64,000 nt of DNA, from positions 62,001 to 126,000 of the forward strand of contig NZ_JAVBIJ010000002.1 in the NCBI RefSeq assembly GCF_032193765.1, written 5' to 3'. A program made the translations under genes and the position numbers. Below are positions 48,412 to 56,609 of this stretch, piece by piece (within the stretch, counting starts at the first letter, position 1; every line of letters begins with the position of its first letter). This stretch comes from Rhodoferax potami (GTDB lineage: Bacteria; Pseudomonadota; Gammaproteobacteria; Burkholderiales; Burkholderiaceae_C). The notes under the pieces are model-generated. The model was given only the letters and a program-made list of their open reading frames with translations, was not told where the DNA came from and did no database searches.

Positions 48412-48562
48412 GCGATGGCTCTCCGATGGGGTTATTGAGTCCAAAACGCACACTTTATAAATTTTCAAAGCCAAAGAAAAAACGTGCTGCTCCGCTAATA
48501 CTGTCGCTTGACGCACAAGGTTTTGATGCATCTAATCCACAGACGTAACAAACCCGGACGCC

Positions 48563-49642
48563 ATGCGAGCCCTAGCCGATCTACTTCCTGAAGACACGAT
48601 GCAACCACATGTTGCAAAGGCAGTTACTGCATCAGGAAAAAAGGAAGCGGCAAAATCAGCACTGAAACCAGCAACCAAGCCCCGTACAGTTGCAGAGATC
48701 TCGGATAAGAGCAAAGACTTTTTGGCGAAACGAGTCGAAAAAGCCAAGAAAGCATTGGAATCTGAAACTGCTGGGGAAGTCGTTGTCCGAAGGGTTCCAA
48801 GCAGTGCAAGTATCGAGCAACGAGTATTGCAAGCCGTTCTGCCGTTGTGGGACGATGAAAACAGAGCTGTCCCAAACCATTTCATCCGCTCTGGTCTATT
48901 CACCGTGAACAGCGGTCTTCAACGCGAGTTCATACCTGATCTAAAAATTGCCTCGCTCTCCAATTTGGATGTGCTCTACAGAGGCGAAGAGCTACATCAG
49001 TCAGACCTAACGGTCTGGATGGCCTTGATAAATTTGGCTCGAAACAAGCCCTTGTCCGAAGGCATTTTCTTCACCGGATATCAGATCGTGACCGACTGCG
49101 GCTGGCGTCTGCATTCTGATAGCTACAAGAAAGTCAAAGACGCGATCAAGCGATTGAAAGTGACCGCGATATCTATCTCGGCCAAAGGCAATGAGTCGGC
49201 CTATACCGGATCGTTGATTCGTGACTATGCGTTCACCGATGCTAATTCAGAAGATGGCGATACAAAGTGGATGGTTCGATTTGAGCCGCGCATATCCGCA
49301 TTGTTCATGGAAGACACAACGACTTTTCTGCAATGGGAAGAGCGTAAGCGGATCGGCCCCCGCGCCAAGCTCGCGCAGTGGTTGCACGCTTTCTACTTCT
49401 CCCACCGGGGCGACCCACTTCCAAACGCTGTTTCTCGTCTACACGAGCTTTGCAGATCCAAAGATTCATTGAGTAGCTTCCGACGCAACCTCAAGACCGC
49501 ATTGATGCACCTCCAAGAGCGCGACTTGCTGGAATCCTTCACTGTCGTAAACGACATGGTTCGAGTCACTAAGTATTCCAAGCCACGCCTTGCAGCGGTC
49601 AAGAAGCCTCGTATAACAACGAAGAAAAAAGTAACAGAGTAA
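48563..49642 (+). CDS. trfA: TrfA-family replication initiator
   Basis: A 359-residue protein. The N-terminal ~90 residues are Lys/Ala-rich and probably disordered. From residue ~92 the sequence follows the TrfA pattern: VLPLWDDENRAVPNHFIRSG, LFTVNSGLQREFIPDLKIAS, YRGEELHQSDLTVWMALINL and FFTGYQIVTDCGW, then winged-helix-type segments to the Lys-rich end. TrfA binds origin iterons and loads the host helicase. An internal Met at residue 13 is an alternative start, recalling the two forms of RK2 TrfA. Located just downstream of the iteron array. Confidence 0.88.
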   Translation: MRALADLLPEDTMQPHVAKAVTASGKKEAAKSALKPATKPRTVAEISDKSKDFLAKRVEKAKKALESETAGEVVVRRVPSSASIEQRVLQAVLPLWDDENRAVPNHFIRSGLFTVNSGLQREFIPDLKIASLSNLDVLYRGEELHQSDLTVWMALINLARNKPLSEGIFFTGYQIVTDCGWRLHSDSYKKVKDAIKRLKVTAISISAKGNESAYTGSLIRDYAFTDANSEDGDTKWMVRFEPRISALFMEDTTTFLQWEERKRIGPRAKLAQWLHAFYFSHRGDPLPNAVSRLHELCRSKDSLSSFRRNLKTALMHLQERDLLESFTVVNDMVRVTKYSKPRLAAVKKPRITTKKKVTE

Positions 49643-49837
49643 ATCGCTCAACGACCCAGTAGGGCCCTCCTAGCTGAATTAGGGCTTGAGACCTGCCACG
49701 GTGCGATCCCTTCCAAAATGTCATCGCTAGCATCAGGCCAGTAACCAGTAGATATGCAAGTGAAGTTCACCAATAGGGCTTATTGGAACCTCTTGGCACC
49801 GTTCTACAAGTAGTTCGCGCGACTAGTGATCTTATGC
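49643..49837. other. Intergenic region after trfA
   Basis: No gene or clear terminator hairpin recognised before the IS66 remnant. Confidence 0.4.
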
Positions 49838-50120
49838 GTAAGCGGCCAGCGAAGTCACCTTGTTGACCGACCCTCGACCTTGCAACATTGCGTCCACAAC
49901 AATTGATCGTGGACACATGTACACCAACAAGCAACTCACTCCGACTGGCCGCGGCCGTCGCTCCTACAGCCCTGAGTTCAAGGCCCAATTGGTGGCCGCC
50001 TGCCGCATCCCCGGCATGTCGGTCGCCTCCGTGGCCCGAAACCACGGCATCAATCACAACATCCTGCACCGCTGGTTGCGTGAGCTGTCTGACAGTGGCC
50101 ATCGGAAATCTAGATGGGAT
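49838..50120 (+). pseudogene. IS66 end and TnpA fragment
   Basis: Begins with the IS66-A-type terminal repeat GTAAGCGGCCAGCGAAGTCA, then a TnpA-like frame from ATG 49917: MYTNKQLTPTGRGRRSYSPE, FKAQLVAACRIPGMSVASVA, NHNILHRWLRELSDSGHR. It is a relative of IS66-A, not a copy of it, since the protein differs. Homology ends near 50120. Confidence 0.8.
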
Positions 50121-51053
50121 GGCCGGACGCTTACGTACATCACGACACAACGGCAGCATCTACTACTTGCCGGCCCGTGGCGCTGGCTGCAAATGAAGTG
50201 AGTTTCAAGCGGCCACAGAGCATGCGCAATTGATTGCCATGCAACTCGAAGTGGGTGAAGTCCAGCCGTGTGAGAAAAATGAGTTAGCACTTCTCCGATG
50301 AGAAGCAGGGTGCCTCTGTAACACAGAACAGAAACGGCCAGTACGCTGCAAGCCTGCGCTTTCGCATGGATGATGACAACATTGAAAAGCGTGTGACGTA
50401 AGAGGAGGGCACACTACAGGTGCGGTGTAGGCTATCATCAATCGTATCAATGCTCATCTGGTTGGTTTGCGACGCGCTCTGGTGTCGCTGCCTGTGGGAC
50501 CGGTTGAAATTGAGCTTGCATTGAAAACTGCCCCGCATCGGGGGTCTCGATTAATGACGCGCTCATACGGGTCTAAATGATCTGAGCGAGGCTAGGGGAG
50601 AGCGGGTTGCTTGCTGCCTAGCATGACAAGGACCAATGAGTTAAGTGAACCGCAGGGGCGGGTCCATAGAACCAATGCAGTGGATTTAAATTTGAGCCGT
50701 GACAGTGTTGTCATGTCCCGCCGTCTTTGTGACGCCACAACCGGTGTGCGTTTGGTCAGAAGCGGAAACTAAGCTTCTCTCGAGCGGCCATTTTGTCGGG
50801 GTCTGCTGGGACGCTTGATCAGCTCGCTCGTTCTTGTTGCCGCCCACAGAAATATGACTATCAAGATTCCATCGGCGCCAACACTCCAACCTCAAAGACT
50901 TCAGTGATTTCGGTGAATCTAGAGTACGGTGGTGCTTATCTATGATTGACTTGATCATCCAGCTGGTAATCGTGATCCAAATTACCTTTTGGTGGATTAC
51001 CTTAAGAATTTTCGTTCATGGGGGTGGTGGTTATTTACTACTTCGAGATCAGA
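50121..51053. other. Gene-poor stretch
   Basis: Over 900 bp without a supportable gene. It includes a 23-bp segment (50861-50883) nearly identical to 24525-24547. Confidence 0.5.
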
Positions 51054-51515
51054 TCAAACGTGGTCAAGTTTTGGGTGAATGGATGAAAGGTGAATTGACA
51101 CTCCACCAGCGATGTCACGTCCAATTGCCGTACAGAGGCGTTCCGCCTTCAGCGGCTCTCTTGCATTGAGCAGCTCCTGTACTGCGGGTGACTCCAGTTG
51201 TAAGGTTGGATAGAGCAACCTCGCAGAAATGATAGGCAACCCAGTTGGCGTGTATTGCGATGCGCCTTTGAATCCATTGCCCGACTTAACTTTTGCACTC
51301 ATTACCTGATCTTTAGAAAGCATGGCTAACCGTACTTCTTGTGCCTTTGCGCTTGGGCTGTTCAAGTGAGAACGGACCTTCTGCAATACGCTGTGAGTCA
51401 TTGGGTGTTTAGGCAAACGGTCCAAGTAGTCAGCCACCTCTTTCAGTAAATCCAGCGTCGTTTGGTGAGCATCGGCGTCTACTTGTTCATAGCGCTCGCT
51501 ATCCTGAGGGGTCAT
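51054..51515 (-). CDS. Hypothetical protein
   Basis: A 153-residue protein from ATG 51515 (MTPQDSERYEQVDADAHQTT), preceded by AAAGGAAA at good spacing; an in-frame Met ten codons upstream is less likely. The N-terminal half is helical and acidic (LLKEVADYLDRLPKHPMTHS). The C-terminal half has LPIISARLLYPTLQLESPAV. No signal peptide, membrane segment or known motif. I do not recognise it. Confidence 0.55.
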   Translation of the reverse strand: MTPQDSERYEQVDADAHQTTLDLLKEVADYLDRLPKHPMTHSVLQKVRSHLNSPSAKAQEVRLAMLSKDQVMSAKVKSGNGFKGASQYTPTGLPIISARLLYPTLQLESPAVQELLNAREPLKAERLCTAIGRDIAGGVSIHLSSIHPKLDHV

Positions 51516-51717
51516 CGCAAAATTTCCTTTGATTTGGTAGTGCAATTCTGGCTTGAATATCCAGAAAAATCATAAATAGAGATTGCGAGTTGCTTGCACA
51601 CCTTCCTGCGAACTCAAGTCGGGTCTACGGTTCGACCGTTAACGCCAAAAGGAAATGTGGTTCCCTGTAAATTTTTGGATGAGCTGTTTCCTTAGTCCGC
51701 GCTGAATAAAACAATTA

Positions 51718-52033
51718 TCAAACGACCAAGCGAAACTGGCAATGCTGCATGTCTGGAATTCCTTGCAGTAACGCTCGTAAGTTCAAGCCATATAGAGTAC
51801 AAAGAAGCAGCAGCTTCTTGATCAACATACGGATGTTGTGGCCAGCGCCACAAAGAACCGCATGCAACGCGTCCCCGATAGCGCCTTTGAGGGGATTTCT
51901 TCCCAGTCTGCCGTCCATCTTCATGTGACCGATCGCGGGTTCAATGGCACTGCGCCGTTTGATCATGGCTTTCATAGCCTGTGTTACCCCTGTGCGCTGA
52001 CCAGACCTCAGGATCTGCGTCCCTGTTAACTCC
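51718..52033 (-). pseudogene. C-terminal fragment of an IS5/IS1182-like transposase
   Basis: Minus frame: MKAMIKRRSAIEPAIGHMKM, NPLKGAIGDALHAVLCGAGH, NIRMLIKKLLLLCTLYG, matching the end of IS5-family transposases such as the one at 15894. It is cut by IS21-B at 52033/52034. Confidence 0.8.
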
Positions 52034-52203
52034 TGCGTATTTCGGCGAAGATGAACGGCGATTCCGGGATCGTGAACATGGATTCCGGCCAATATGAACG
52101 CAGCGGCAGTGAGGAACTGATATTGCGCTCTTTTATTTTAGGCCGAGGTGGTTTTTCGGCAGAGTGACTCCTTGTCAGGTTGGTTGATTGGGGCTTTTCT
52201 TAA

Positions 52204-52977
52204 TCAACCCGCCGCGGACTCAGCGTTGGCGGTTTTGCCTTTTCCGGGTGCAGGTTTCTTTCGCAACGACTCACCCGTGATCGTGAAGCGATGATGGTTC
52301 TCCATTAACCGGTCCAGCATCGCATCGGCCACTGTCGGGTCACCAATCCACTCGTGCCAATGCTCAATGGGCAACTGACTGGTAATGATCGTGGCCCGAC
52401 TTGATGTCCTGTCATCAATGATCTCCAGCAAGTCCGCCCGGCTCTGGCTGTCCAGCGCAGCCATGCCCCAGTCATCGAGCAGCAGGACATCGGTTTTGCG
52501 GATCTGATCGAGCCACTTGCCAAACGTGCCGTTGGCATGGCGGATACGCAATTCCTCCCCCAGTCGTGGCACCCGCTGGTAGTGGGCACTGAAGCCCCGC
52601 CGGCACGCATGTTGGGCCAACGCACAGGCCAGCCAGGATTTACCCGCCCCGGTCGGCCCCGTAATCAGCACAGCATGTCCGCTTTGCACCCACCCGCCCA
52701 GGGCCAGACTCATCACTGCACTGCGTTGAATGCCGCGCCCGGCGCGGCTGTCAATGTCTTCGATAGCCGCTTGCGGATACTTCAGCCTAGCCTGTTTCAA
52801 CAGGCGGGTTTGGCGCTTGTCATTGCGCCAGTGCACCTCCCTGTCTACCAATAGCGCCAACCGCTCTTCAAAGCTCATGGCCGCCACGCCTGCTTGACTG
52901 AGCTGCTCCTGCAGCCCCGTGGCCAAGCCCTCCAGCCTCAATTCACGCAGTTGGGCTAATGTCGTATTCATCATCAT
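52204..52977 (-). CDS. istB: IS21-B ATPase IstB
   Basis: A 257-residue AAA+ helper with Walker A TGPTGAGKSWLACALA and Walker B DVLLLDDWGMAALD, sensor I IITSQLPIEHWHEW. I chose ATG 52977 (MMMNTTLAQLRELRLEG) behind a GGAGAG ribosome site; the frame is open 24 codons upstream into istA. Confidence 0.93.
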   Translation of the reverse strand: MMMNTTLAQLRELRLEGLATGLQEQLSQAGVAAMSFEERLALLVDREVHWRNDKRQTRLLKQARLKYPQAAIEDIDSRAGRGIQRSAVMSLALGGWVQSGHAVLITGPTGAGKSWLACALAQHACRRGFSAHYQRVPRLGEELRIRHANGTFGKWLDQIRKTDVLLLDDWGMAALDSQSRADLLEIIDDRTSSRATIITSQLPIEHWHEWIGDPTVADAMLDRLMENHHRFTITGESLRKKPAPGKGKTANAESAAG

Positions 52978-52997
52978 GGGGGTCTCTCCATTCGTCT

Positions 52998-54530
52998 CTA
53001 TTGGTAATAGCCAGGCCCGCGCACGTGAGCATGTGCCGGGCTGCTCCACTCGGGGGCCTCGGTCTTAAGCAACTGATCCCCGCGGTTGACCAGGATGTCG
53101 CGGATATGGCTGTATTTGCAGGTGCCCAACTGCAGCGCCATCAAGCTCGCCGCTTCCAGCCTGGCATGGCCGTATCGGCGCCCCAGGGAGAGCAAACCCA
53201 AGCAGGCCCGGTAGGCATGTTCAGGGTGGCGCTGGCGCTCCAGCATCTTGCTCACTACCCCGGCCGTGGCCACGCCGATTTGCTCGCCCCAGGCCAGAAG
53301 CCGCTCCGGACTCCACTGTGCATGCGCCCGGTGTGCCTCTGGCATGTGTTCATCCGTCGTGGTGAAGCCGCCCCGGCGAGCGCTTCTGAGGTGGCTGCAC
53401 ACCCGCTGGCCCCGGTTCAGAATCTCCAGTGTGGTGCGGGTCACCCGCAGCTCCAGCGTCTGGCCCACCAGTGCATGTGGAACGCTATAGCGGTGGCCTT
53501 CAAACTCGACGTGATAGTCAATGTGTACTTTGACCGTCTTGAATACCGCAAGCTCAAACGGTTCAGGCGGCAGGGCCATCAATGCTGGCACATCCAGGGC
53601 GGTAAACGCGCTTGCCCGGCATCCGGGTAGCTTCTGAAACGGTTTGTTGTTCAGATACTCCAGCAAAGGGGCAATGGCTGCGTTGACCTCAGTGACGCTA
53701 AGAAACGATTGATGCCGCAGTCGCGCCAATATCCAGCGCTCAACAATCTGGACCGTGGACTCGACTTTGGCCTTGTCCTGCGGGTGGTAGGCACGCGCAG
53801 GTAGTACGCTGCAGCCGTAATGGCATGCAAAGTCCAGCACGGTGTCAGTAGCTCGGGGCTCGTAACGGCTGACCTGCGCAATCACTGCGCGCGGGTTGTC
53901 CGGCACGATTAGCTGCGGCACTCCACCATAGAAGGTCAGCGCCTTGACACACCCCTCCAGCCAATCTGCCGTGGTCTGTGCAGGTGTCGCCCACGCGAAG
54001 GCGTAACCTGAGGCGCCCAAGGCGGCCACGAAGATATTGGCTTTACCACCCTCGGCCAGCACAATGGTCGGGCCAGCGTAGTCAATGAACAGTTTTTCTC
54101 CGGCGCGATGCACTTGGCGCATTGAGCGCTTCAGTGTCTTGGCAAACCGGCGGTAGTGCTCGCAGAATTGGGTGTACTGGTAAGGCCTGACCTGGGTGTC
54201 TTCGGCCCACTTGGCGCAGTATTCTTGCCACAGCAGCATCAACGTAACGCCTTTGCCGCGCAGCTCCAAGTGCACCCGTGCGTAGTCAGGCGCAACAAAG
54301 ACAACGGGCTCACTTTGCTGGCCCCGCAATTTGCGGTGTAACTCTCCCTCATCCAAGGTTTCTATGGCACTCCAATCCAGTCCTGCTGCAAGAGCCTGAC
54401 GGATGTATTTGGAGATGACGCCTTTGGACAGTCCCAGGGCTTGGGATATCTGATCGTAGGGTAGCCTGCACTCCAGGCTCAATCTCAATGTTTCTTTAAC
54501 TTTGCGCATCGCGATCTTTCGGGCGGGCAT
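52998..54530 (-). CDS. istA: IS21-B transposase IstA
   Basis: A 510-residue IS21 transposase from the ATG behind AGGAGG. The HTH is LPYDQISQALGLSKGVISKY. The rve core shows GEKLFIDYAGPTIVLAEG (first Asp), VPQLIVPDNPRAVIAQVS (second Asp) and HPQDKAKVESTVQIVERW (Glu). The C-terminal DNA-binding barrel includes EGHRYSVPHALVGQTLEL. One residue differs from copy 2 (ALDVPALM here, ALDAPALM there). Confidence 0.93.
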   Translation of the reverse strand: MPARKIAMRKVKETLRLSLECRLPYDQISQALGLSKGVISKYIRQALAAGLDWSAIETLDEGELHRKLRGQQSEPVVFVAPDYARVHLELRGKGVTLMLLWQEYCAKWAEDTQVRPYQYTQFCEHYRRFAKTLKRSMRQVHRAGEKLFIDYAGPTIVLAEGGKANIFVAALGASGYAFAWATPAQTTADWLEGCVKALTFYGGVPQLIVPDNPRAVIAQVSRYEPRATDTVLDFACHYGCSVLPARAYHPQDKAKVESTVQIVERWILARLRHQSFLSVTEVNAAIAPLLEYLNNKPFQKLPGCRASAFTALDVPALMALPPEPFELAVFKTVKVHIDYHVEFEGHRYSVPHALVGQTLELRVTRTTLEILNRGQRVCSHLRSARRGGFTTTDEHMPEAHRAHAQWSPERLLAWGEQIGVATAGVVSKMLERQRHPEHAYRACLGLLSLGRRYGHARLEAASLMALQLGTCKYSHIRDILVNRGDQLLKTEAPEWSSPAHAHVRGPGYYQ

Positions 54531-54745
54531 CCGGCCTCCTGTCAAAAATCAGGCAGCCTACCCGCCAGGGTGGTCTCATTTGCGCAACTTCAGTCCCCAC
54601 TTCTATGCAGGCATACGCCTGCGCCACATTCGCTGTTCACGACTCCGAAATCAACGTTCACGATGCCGAAATCCTTAGCTGCAAGCTATCAAAACGCCCG
54701 TTCACGTTGCCCGAAATGGCTGTTCACGTTCGTCCGAAATACCCA

Positions 54746-55565
54746 CCCAGAATGAAAGCCCTTCACCGGCCCACTTTCCGCTCGATCAGTGGCTTACGCT
54801 CTCTCCGTGCTGGGCGCCATGTACCGCTGGCTGATGGAACAAGGCTATGTACTGACCAACCCATTTGCTGGCATTAAGGTGCGCGGCACCGCACGTACCA
54901 ACGCCATGGAAACCCATCACGTCTTTACGGAGGGCGAATGGGCGCTGATCCGTACGATCGCCGACGGCCTGGAATGGTCCTATGGGTGGACGCCCCTGGC
55001 TGCACAACGGCTGCGCTTTATTCTGGACTTCGCGTATGCAACGGGTCTGCGTATCAGTGAATTGGTCGGGGTAACTTTGCGCGCGGTGCATGTGGATGAC
55101 CATGACGACCAGTGGCTGCTCCTGGTGGGCAAAGGCAGCAAGCCGGGCAAGGTGGCATTGCCTCCACTGGCTCGTTCTGCCCTGCAGCGATACCTGCTTC
55201 AGCGAGGACTACCGACCACGCCAAGCATGTGGATTCCGACGACCAAGTTGATTGGGGCCATGGATCTGGTTAGCCAGACTGGCATTTCCTCAACCCGGCT
55301 CTGGGTCGTGATGAAGCGGTTCTTTGAAACGGCGGCCAATGAAGTTGAATCGGAGAGCCCGGCCCTTGCTGAAAAGCTGCGTCTGGCCACTCCTCATTGG
55401 ATGCGGCATACCCATGCAACCCATGCACTGGCTAAAGGCGCAGAGCTGACTTCAGTGCGGGACAATTTGCGTCATGCTTCGATTGCGACCACGTCGATCT
55501 ACCTGCACGGGGATGATCTCAAACGGGCCAAGCAAATGGGCAGCGCGTTCTTGGCGAGGGAGTGA
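54746..55565 (+). pseudogene. Tyrosine integrase truncated by IS21-B
   Basis: The frame enters from the IS21-B end (KPFTGPLSARSVAYALSVLG) and encodes the end of a core-binding domain plus a complete catalytic domain: Arg in FAYATGLRISELVGVTL, Lys in LLVGKGSKPGKVALPP, HxxR in TPHWMRHTHATHALAKG, His in NLRHASIATTSIYLHGD and Tyr in SIYLHG. The N-terminal part is lost. A GTG at 54789 could start a 258-residue product. Related to but distinct from the integrase at 22028-24118. Confidence 0.85.
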
Positions 55566-55583
55566 TCCAACAGACTGACTGCG

Positions 55584-55597
55584 AATGATATATCATT
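55584..55597. promoter_or_regulatory. Palindromic operator of the toxin-antitoxin operon
   Basis: AATGATATATCATT is a perfect 14-bp palindrome 34 bp before the antitoxin start, with a further GGTATCATCT half-site at about 55609. Ribbon-helix-helix antitoxins bind such sites to repress their own operon. Confidence 0.7.
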
Positions 55598-55630
55598 TAG
55601 TAGTCAAAGGTATCATCTGAGAGGTTTCAT

Positions 55631-55921
55631 ATGACAGCTACAGCCTTACGCCCCACCACCATTAAGATTGACACTGAAACTAAAGAGCGGGTGAAGCGCC
55701 TGGCCGAAGCTCGCCATCGAAGCTCCCACTGGATGATTCTTGAGGCGATCCGTCAGTATGTTGGACGCGAAGAAAAGCGCGAATTGATGCGCCAAGATGG
55801 GCTTCGAGCCTGGAGCGACTATCAGGCAAATGGCCTGCATGTGACGCATGCAGAGGCCGAGGCCTGGATGGCCAAGCTGGAGGCGGGCCAAGATGTTGCG
55901 CCACCTGCATGCCACGTCTGA
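55631..55921 (+). CDS. ParD/RelB-type RHH antitoxin
   Basis: A 96-residue protein. The N-terminal ribbon-helix-helix (TTIKIDTETKERVKRLAEAR then SSHWMILEAIRQYVGREEK) binds DNA. The C-terminal tail (AWSDYQANGLHVTHAEAEAW) would wrap the toxin. GAGAGG precedes the ATG and a palindromic operator lies upstream. It overlaps the toxin gene by 13 bp. Confidence 0.85.
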   Translation: MTATALRPTTIKIDTETKERVKRLAEARHRSSHWMILEAIRQYVGREEKRELMRQDGLRAWSDYQANGLHVTHAEAEAWMAKLEAGQDVAPPACHV

Positions 55922-56199
55922 TCTGGGCACCAGCGGCACTGCTGGACTTACAGCGTCTCCATCGATTTCTTGCCGAGAAGAACGTCGATGCAGCCAAGCG
56001 CGGGGTGCGGGCCATTCGCGAAGGAATGAAAGTTATCACCAAGCAGCCAGGTATCGGTCGCCCGGTAGAAGATATGGAGCCGGAGTTCCGTGAGTGGTTA
56101 ATTGATTTTGGGGAGAGCGGATATGTGGTGCTGTACCGCTACGATGGTGAAATTGCTGCGGTCTTGGCTGTTCGGCATCAGCGCGAATTGGGTTACTGA
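55909..56199 (+). CDS. ParE/RelE-superfamily toxin
   Basis: A 96-residue toxin: LIWAPAALLDLQRLHRFLAE, the typical N-terminal helix pair of ParE/RelE, then VITKQPGIGRPVEDMEPEFR, the GYVVLYRYDGEIAAVLAVRH strand pair and a final RELGY. ParE members inhibit gyrase and RelE members cleave mRNA; the sequence alone does not decide, though GRPVE and the YxVLYR pattern favour ParE. Stabilises the plasmid together with the preceding antitoxin. Confidence 0.87.
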   Translation: MPRLIWAPAALLDLQRLHRFLAEKNVDAAKRGVRAIREGMKVITKQPGIGRPVEDMEPEFREWLIDFGESGYVVLYRYDGEIAAVLAVRHQRELGY

Positions 56200-56202
56200 C
56201 AC

Positions 56203-56609
56203 CTAACTTTGATTTTTCGGGGACTGGGCAAATTTAGCGAGGTTACGGCCGTCCCCCAGCTTGTCGTGCATGAAGTCCATCGACAACCAGACCTGATTGA
56301 TGGCCTCTGGCACAGCCAAAGGCTCGGGTTTCTCACGCACCAAGCGCTTCCTAGGCTTGATACGTAGGTTCAACTCCAGCTCACGATAGATGCGGTACAC
56401 GCGTTTATGGTTCCACCCGAAACTCTTCACGTTGCGCAGGTACAGGTAACACAGTCCAAATCCCCAGTTGCGGTGGTTGTCCGTCAGGCGAATCAGCCAG
56501 TCCGCTATGAGGGCGTTCTCGGCGTCTTGCTTGGGCTCATAGCGGTAGCAGGACTCGCTCAACATAACGCTGCACAGGCCAGCCGTATGGGGATGCTGTG
56601 TGTCTGAAC
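56203..56609 (-). pseudogene. IS3-family OrfB N-terminal fragment
   Basis: Minus frame: ESCYRYEPKQDAENALIADW, FGLCYLYLRNVKSFGWNHKR, VYRIYRELELNLRIKPRKRL, VPEAINQVWLSMDFMHDKLG. This is the HTH_21 region and start of the rve domain of IS3-family OrfB. It is truncated by IS66-B at 56610 upstream and lost downstream after GDGRNLA. Confidence 0.85.

Larger units (their letters stand above)
46833..48500. repeat. oriV: Iteron array of the replication origin
   Basis: About 19 copies of an 18-mer with consensus CGTGTTGTTCCGCTAATA. Plus-sense copies start at 46833, 46920, 46996, 47083, 47168, 47222, 47307, 47575, 47662, 47884, 47993, 48197, 48260, 48282 and 48483. Inverted copies start at 47421, 47776, 48090 and 48317. 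Spacing is mostly 50-115 bp. Such iterons bind a TrfA/RepA-type initiator, whose gene follows at 48563. A DnaA box lies inside. Confidence 0.93.
52034..54745 (-). mobile_element. IS21-B copy 1
   Basis: A 2712-bp element with ends TGCGTATTTCGG (52034) and, minus strand, TGGGTATTTCGG (54745), each followed by several GTGAAC-type subterminal repeats. Both genes are intact. Flanks (ACTCC and CCCAG) show no duplication. The istA-side flank interrupts an integrase gene. Confidence 0.93.

Noticed and set aside
46833..48500. CRISPR array in the iteron field
   Set aside because: Units are short (18 bp), occur in both orientations and have variable spacing; the adjacent TrfA-type gene explains them as iterons.
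50686..50958. 90-codon minus-strand ORF
   Set aside because: Low-complexity composition, no start signal, no recognised similarity.
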